Assembly (NCBI GenBank): GCA_036380435.1
Contig: DASVES010000052.1
Span: 1-11,568 of the forward strand
Length of the DNA: 11,568 bases
Direction: 5' to 3'
DNA from: DASQDT01 sp036380435
GTDB lineage: Bacteria; Acidobacteriota; Blastocatellia; Pyrinomonadales; Pyrinomonadaceae
The notes beneath the pieces were generated by a model that had not been told where the DNA came from, searched no databases, and was given only the letters and a program-made list of their open reading frames with translations. Each line of letters starts with the position of its first letter. Position 1 is the stretch's first letter. Shown in pieces: positions 7,581-11,568 of this stretch. Made by a program: the position numbers and the translations under genes.

Positions 7581-7701
7581 ATGGACAGGATTTACAGGAT
7601 CAACAGGATGAAGAAAGAGCAGATGTCAGAGTCGAGATTTCAGAGTTGTGATTTGCTATTTGGAATCTTCTCATCCTGTTCGTCCTGTAAATCCTGTCCA
7701 T
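7581..7701. repeat. Paired inverted repeat built on an acagga motif, overlapping the chaperone gene's 3' end
   Basis: Arms of 30 nt at 7581-7610 (starting atggacaggatttacagg) and 7672-7701 are inverted copies with two mismatches, separated by 61 nt. Each arm contains three spaced copies of acagga. The spacer has an AT-rich stretch with near-repeats of aaatc/aaata (about 7635-7667). The right arm and part of the spacer lie inside the chaperone reading frame and supply its last 22 codons and stop. I associate this family with dispersed intergenic repeats in acidobacterial genomes. It may fold at the 3' end of the chaperone mRNA. Confidence 0.85.
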
Positions 7702-8575
7702 TCGTCCTACTTTCTTCCGCAGCCTGTTGCCGCAACTCTTCGAGCAGTGTGGAGGTCGCGCGCGCCCGCGCCTCCCACCAGAGCGCCGTCTCGCCGAACG
7801 TGTCCGCGTCCTGCCGATGCTGCGAGGCCCAACGCGCGGCTTCGGCGGCGAGCCAGCCGAGCAGACCGGCGGCGTCCTGACCGAGGAGCGTTCGCAGCAC
7901 GAACAGACGCTCGCCGGCGCGCGTCGAAAGATTCGTTTCGCGCGCCGCGCGCGCTAAGTCGGAGCTCGTCAAAATCATCCCGCACCTCGCGGGCGCAAGC
8001 AGCGAGCGCAGGAACTCTTCGGCCGGCGCGGCGCGCGGGTCGGCCGCGCTCGTTGCCTCGCGCAAGTGAAGCGACAGACGCTCGGGTCGGCCGAGCGCGC
8101 CGGCCTCCCCGGCGAGTGCGGCCATAAGCACCTCGCCCCACGCACGGTACGGCGGCGGCGCGACCTCCAAGAGCTTCCGCAGGTAGCACGGCAGCCAGCT
8201 CGACAGGTGCTCCCACAGAAACGCCTTGCGCGCCGCGCGCCAACCCTCGCGTCGGGCCGCGTCGTTGGCCTCACCCTCAAACTCCACGAGCCGGGCGTAG
8301 AGCGCGAGCATCAGCGGCAGGTGGTCAGGCTCGGCGGGCGGCACGTCCTCCCCAAACGCCGCGCGCCAGAATCCGGCCACGCGGTCGCGCGCCTCGCCCC
8401 CGAGCATCCCCTCGACCCCGAGATAGACCGACGCATACGGCGGAAGCTGGAAGACGAAGACCTCCGTGAACTCGGCGGGCGTCGGCGCGCGCCCGAAGCC
8501 CAACGCCTCCGCGACGCGCGCCGTCTCCGGTCGCGGCGACTCACAGAGGACGGCGAGGGCGCGAAAGAGTTCCAT
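7640..8575 (-). CDS. TorD/NarJ-family molybdoenzyme maturation chaperone
   Basis: A 311-residue protein with the features of the TorD/DmsD/NarJ family: cytoplasmic all-helical chaperones that bind the signal sequence or apoprotein of a molybdoenzyme and hold it until the cofactor is inserted. Visible marks are PPYASVYLGVEGMLGG (45-60), the family's ExDH-type motif as EPDHL (82-86) and FLWEHLSSWLPCY (119-131). Its gene directly follows the molybdopterin oxidoreductase gene after 95 nt, so that enzyme is the probable client. No good Shine-Dalgarno precedes the ATG. A strong hairpin between the two genes may set their relative expression. The last 22 residues (290-311, RTNGQDLQDEQDEK and on) are encoded by a repeat element and are probably not part of the fold; the natural protein would be near 289 residues. 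The precise subfamily is uncertain. Confidence 0.85.
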   Translation of the reverse strand: MELFRALAVLCESPRPETARVAEALGFGRAPTPAEFTEVFVFQLPPYASVYLGVEGMLGGEARDRVAGFWRAAFGEDVPPAEPDHLPLMLALYARLVEFEGEANDAARREGWRAARKAFLWEHLSSWLPCYLRKLLEVAPPPYRAWGEVLMAALAGEAGALGRPERLSLHLREATSAADPRAAPAEEFLRSLLAPARCGMILTSSDLARAARETNLSTRAGERLFVLRTLLGQDAAGLLGWLAAEAARWASQHRQDADTFGETALWWEARARATSTLLEELRQQAAEESRTNGQDLQDEQDEKIPNSKSQL

Positions 8576-8584
8576 AAGCTTCGC

Positions 8585-8660
8585 GTGATAAGTGATGAGT
8601 GATAAGTGATAAGAAAGAGCAGACGGCTTTTCTTATCACTTATCACTCATCACTTATCAC
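8585..8660. repeat. Perfect 32-bp inverted repeat (hairpin) made of GTGATAA-type heptamers
   Basis: Arms 8585-8616 and 8629-8660 are exact reverse complements around a 12-nt loop. The left arm is four tandem heptamers (GTGATAA, GTGATGA, GTGATAA, GTGATAA) followed by gaaa. It lies in the 95-nt gap between the molybdoenzyme stop and the chaperone start and fills most of it. On the mRNA the first arm carries stop codons in all three frames. Such a stem would be very stable in RNA and could protect the upstream message, limit read-through to the chaperone, or both. It has no following T run. Its sequence matches a repeat style I know from acidobacterial and cyanobacterial genomes. Confidence 0.9.
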
Positions 8661-8670
8661 TAATTCCGTT

Positions 8671-11568
8671 CTAGTCGGCCCCGACAGGCTCGGTCTGTTC
8701 GTCGGGCAATTTGTAAAACTCGCGTGCGGGTTTGAGGGGGCGGAGCAGCCAGTAGGGGCGGCGCGTGTGGTCGGGCGAGTGGGTTTCGGCGGGGCGCGTC
8801 TCGGCGAGCCAGCGGCGGTAGACCGCGCGCGCCTTGGCGGCGTCCACCGAGATGTCGCCGTAGGAGTCGCCGGCTTCGGCGCGGCGGACGCGCACGGCCT
8901 GATGCCAGCAGTGCTGACCGGAGACGGGGTCGGGGTGGACGGGGAAGGTCAGGTTCTGGTGGACGCCCACGTCCGTCCACCAGATTCGTAGCGTGTCGGC
9001 GTCGGACGACTCGTATGGGCCGACCCCCTTCTTTCGCTTGAGGCCCCAGCGGTCGCCTTCGTGGTCGAGTGCGACGGTCGCCATCAACTGCCGCTGGCCC
9101 GCGTCGGAGAGTTTCCAGCGCCCCATGTGGTGACTGCACGCGACGATGCCGGGGCGGATGCCTTCGGTCGCCCACGCGCGGACGACGAAGTAGCCGATCT
9201 CGGTCTCGACGCGGACGAGGTCGCCGGTGCGGACGCCCAAACGCGCGGCGTGCGACGTGTGAATCCAGAGCGGGTTGGTGTGGGCGATCTCGTCGAGCCA
9301 CTTGGAGTTGGCGCTGCGCGTGTGAATCTGCACGGGCAGGCGGAAGGTGGAGATGAGCACGGTCTGGTCGGCCGCGAGATTTTCGGGGTGGACGTGGCTG
9401 CGGATGTAGACGGGCGTGGCCCACTCGGGCCAGCCCCAGTCGGAGAGCGTCTTCGAGTAGAACTCCAGACGGCCGCTCGGCGTCGGGAAGCCGCGAAGGG
9501 TTTGACCATCGACGCTGATGCCGACGAGGCGACGGCCCTCCGCGTCGCCGTCTGGCGTCGGGATGGGAACGATGTTGACTGATGCGGGCTTCGGCGTGCG
9601 CGTGTAGACGCGGCCGAAGAGGTCTTCGCGCGCGTCGTCCAGCTCACCTTCCGGCACCGGCTCCTCGTAGAGCGCGCCGACCTTCCGGCGAATCTCGAAA
9701 GCGCCGTAGCGGCGCATGAACTCAAGCGGCGTCAAGCCCTCTCCCGCGGCGCGCTCCGGCAGACCCGGCACCGAGTTCTCGAAGATGTGCGCGTAATACT
9801 CATCGACGCTCAGTCGCTCGCCGGGACGCGCTTTCGACTCGGCGAACTGGCGTATCCCTAAACTCCCATCGGGGTCGATGCGCCACGTCAGTTCCAGCCA
9901 GAACTCGTTCTCCTCCCAGACCTCGCCGGGGTTGACGCTGCGCGTGTCCTTGATGGTCTCGCCGAGGCGCTCGCGCGCGGCGCGCAGCACGGGCTGGCGG
10001 AAGCCGAGCCACTGCGCGTCGTGCGTCTCGTAGGAATGTATGTCGTGGCGCTCGCTGCCGTGGCCCATCGGCAGGACGTAGTCGGCGAAGTAGGCGGTCT
10101 CGTTCCACGTCGGGGTGAGGGCGACGTAGCAGCCGACGAGTTTTTCGTCCGTCAGCGCCTCGACCCACGAGAAGCCGTCGGGGTTCGTCCACACGGGATT
10201 GTAGACGCGCGTGAAGTAGACCTCGACGCGGCCACGGCCCTCCATCAAAAAGTGCGGCAGCAGGAAAGACAGCTCGTTCATCGCGAGCGGGTACTCGCGC
10301 GGCCACGTCAGCTCGTTCCACGTCTTCGGGTGCGGCGGCGTGTGTATGGGCTTCGGCACAAACTTATTCCAAGCGTTCGGGTAGACGCCGCCCTCGGTGG
10401 CGATGGCGCCGGTGAGCGCGTTGAGCATGAAGAGCGTGCGCGCCACCTGCCAGCCGCCGCTGTTTCCCGCGCCAGCGCTGCGCCAGTTGTGAGTCGAAAG
10501 ACGCGTGCCCGCGGTCGCCACGACCCCGGCGATCTCCTCGATGACGGCGGCGTCCACGCCCGACTCTCTGGCCGCGAACTCGAACGTGTACTCCGCGTAC
10601 AATTCCCTGAGCACGCGCTCGAAGCTCTCGAACGACGTTTCCAGCTCCGGCCGCTCCACGGCCATGAACTCCTCCCAGTTCCACCAGCGGCGCACGAACT
10701 CGCGGTTGTAGAGTCCGTTCTGAATGAGATGGTTCGCCATTGCGAGCACAATCGCCGCCTCGGAGCCGGGGTAGGGCGCGACCCAGTAGTCGGCGTGCGT
10801 CGCCGTGTTGGAGAGACGCGTGTCGAAGACGATGAGCTTCGCGCCCTGCTGCTTGGCGTCGATGATGCGCTGCGCGTGCGGGTTGAAGTAGTGGCCGGTC
10901 TCCAGATGTGAGCTGATGAGAAAAATAACTTTCGCGTTCGCGTGGTCGGGACTCGGCCGGTCGAGGCCCATCCAGTACTGGTAGCCGGCGCGCGCGTTCG
11001 ACGAGCAGACGTTCGTGTGCGAGTTGTGCCCGTCCACGCCCCACGCCGCGAGCACGCGCTCGGTGAACCCGTCCTCGCCGGGGCGGCCCACGTGATACAT
11101 CACCTCGTTCGGCCGCTTCTCCGTGATGCACTTGCGAATGCGCGCGGCGATGTCGTCCAACGCCTCGTCCCAACCGACCTGCACCCACTTCCCTTCGCCG
11201 CGCCGCCCCGCGCGCTTCAAGGGATAGAGAATCCGGTCGGGGTCGGTGATCTGGTTATGCGTCGCCGGCCCCTTGGCGCAGTTGCGCCCGCGCGAGCCGG
11301 GGTGCTCGGGGTTCCCCTCGAACTTCTGCACCTGCAAGCTCTCTTTGTCGATGTAAGCCAGCAGCCCGCACGCCGCCTCGCAGTTGAAGCACGTCGTCGG
11401 CACGAGCATGTACCGGCGCTCCTTCCGCTGCGGCCACGCCCGCGAATCCAACTCCACCCAGTCGTCCCACCGCTCCTTGGGCGGGAACGCCGCGAGGTGC
11501 ACGCGGCTGGGGCCGGGATAAAAGGTCTCGCCGCGCGCCTCGGTCTCGGCGCGCGCCGCGGAGAGGCG
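8671..11568 (-). CDS. Molybdopterin (bis-MGD) oxidoreductase, DMSO-reductase superfamily, catalytic subunit (5' end beyond right edge)
   Basis: The frame is open to the window edge and gives 965 residues plus stop. Numbering from the first codon seen, an N-terminal [4Fe-4S] motif is formed by Cys60, Cys63, Cys67 and Cys97 (C-x2-C-x3-C-x29-C), followed by the large molybdopterin domain. Cys188 in HTNVCSSNARAG is the expected molybdenum ligand, as in NapA- or PsrA-like enzymes rather than Ser types. Further marks are HLETGHYFNPHAQRI, YFADYVLPMGHGSERHDIHS, the TPSGRLEFYS signature (about 695-704) and a C-terminal dinucleotide-binding domain (about 734-897, with WATEGIRPGIVACSHHMGRW). It transfers electrons to or from an unknown substrate, probably with an iron-sulfur partner and membrane subunit encoded to the right. 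Any Tat signal is outside the window. A GTG at 11502 is not the start, since typical sequence (FYPGPSRVHLAAF) continues upstream. The chaperone gene follows. Confidence 0.95.
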   Translation of the reverse strand, partial: RLSAARAETEARGETFYPGPSRVHLAAFPPKERWDDWVELDSRAWPQRKERRYMLVPTTCFNCEAACGLLAYIDKESLQVQKFEGNPEHPGSRGRNCAKGPATHNQITDPDRILYPLKRAGRRGEGKWVQVGWDEALDDIAARIRKCITEKRPNEVMYHVGRPGEDGFTERVLAAWGVDGHNSHTNVCSSNARAGYQYWMGLDRPSPDHANAKVIFLISSHLETGHYFNPHAQRIIDAKQQGAKLIVFDTRLSNTATHADYWVAPYPGSEAAIVLAMANHLIQNGLYNREFVRRWWNWEEFMAVERPELETSFESFERVLRELYAEYTFEFAARESGVDAAVIEEIAGVVATAGTRLSTHNWRSAGAGNSGGWQVARTLFMLNALTGAIATEGGVYPNAWNKFVPKPIHTPPHPKTWNELTWPREYPLAMNELSFLLPHFLMEGRGRVEVYFTRVYNPVWTNPDGFSWVEALTDEKLVGCYVALTPTWNETAYFADYVLPMGHGSERHDIHSYETHDAQWLGFRQPVLRAARERLGETIKDTRSVNPGEVWEENEFWLELTWRIDPDGSLGIRQFAESKARPGERLSVDEYYAHIFENSVPGLPERAAGEGLTPLEFMRRYGAFEIRRKVGALYEEPVPEGELDDAREDLFGRVYTRTPKPASVNIVPIPTPDGDAEGRRLVGISVDGQTLRGFPTPSGRLEFYSKTLSDWGWPEWATPVYIRSHVHPENLAADQTVLISTFRLPVQIHTRSANSKWLDEIAHTNPLWIHTSHAARLGVRTGDLVRVETEIGYFVVRAWATEGIRPGIVACSHHMGRWKLSDAGQRQLMATVALDHEGDRWGLKRKKGVGPYESSDADTLRIWWTDVGVHQNLTFPVHPDPVSGQHCWHQAVRVRRAEAGDSYGDISVDAAKARAVYRRWLAETRPAETHSPDHTRRPYWLLRPLKPAREFYKLPDEQTEPVGAD

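Noticed and set aside
7581..7880. Plus-strand small protein beginning MDRIYRINRM
   Set aside because: It starts in one repeat arm, passes through the other and then runs antisense to the chaperone gene. Repeats of this family give such peptides wherever they occur.
4087..8660. CRISPR array or insertion sequence explaining the repeats
   Set aside because: The repeats are single inverted pairs of three unrelated sequences, without regular spacers, transposase, terminal repeats around a gene or target duplications that I can see.
8599..8991. Plus-strand frame beginning MISDKK, mirrored by a minus-strand frame ending at 8311 that begins the same way
   Set aside because: Both starts come from the two arms of the same 32-bp palindrome. 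The identical N termini are a product of symmetry, not of homology, and both frames then run through shadows of real genes.
11500..11502. GTG as the start of the molybdoenzyme
   Set aside because: The frame stays open to the window edge and the upstream residues (FYPGPSR just before it) look like conserved family sequence, so the start is outside the window.

Overview
This is a high-GC window in which every gene I can support lies on the minus strand, so transcription runs from the right end towards position 1. The content suggests Acidobacteriota, probably a Blastocatellia-like lineage. The basis is an Oar-type TonB-dependent receptor with an N-terminal carboxypeptidase-regulatory-like domain, a small signal-peptide porin of a type common in that phylum, a giant sigma factor with a membrane-anchored extension, and short palindromic intergenic repeats of kinds I associate with those genomes. 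The assignment is an inference from gene style, not from a marker gene.

Layout in order of transcription: (1) positions 8671-11568, a molybdopterin (bis-MGD) oxidoreductase with an N-terminal [4Fe-4S] motif, whose start lies beyond the right edge; (2) a 32-bp perfect hairpin (8585-8660) built from heptamers; (3) 7640-8575, a TorD/NarJ-type maturation chaperone, presumably serving the enzyme before it, with a C-terminal tail encoded by a repeat element; (4) a second repeat pair (7581-7701) and a gene-free leader; (5) 4234-7374, a 1046-residue single-span membrane protein with an ECF-type sigma factor at its N terminus, then a zinc-finger anti-sigma (ZAS/zf-HC2) motif, a Gly/Asp linker over a G8 tract, a cytoplasmic beta-rich region, one membrane segment and a periplasmic half of about 520 residues; (6) a third repeat pair (4087-4216); (7) 3400-4056, a small outer-membrane beta-barrel; (8) 131-3361, the TonB-dependent receptor; (9) 1-90, the first 30 codons of another exported protein that runs off the left edge.

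Functionally, the right third is a molybdoenzyme plus its private chaperone. The left third is a cell-envelope cluster of small porin, receptor and exported protein, with short gaps suggesting co-transcription. Between them sits the sigma/anti-sigma fusion, which from its position could sense the envelope and control the surface genes downstream; that link is inference.

The most unusual items are the one-polypeptide sigma + ZAS + membrane-sensor architecture, the G8 tract at its domain boundary (one extra G would give a 307-residue product lacking the membrane anchor), and three different inverted-repeat families occupying three successive intergenic gaps, two of which share a 13-nt motif beside or in the loop.
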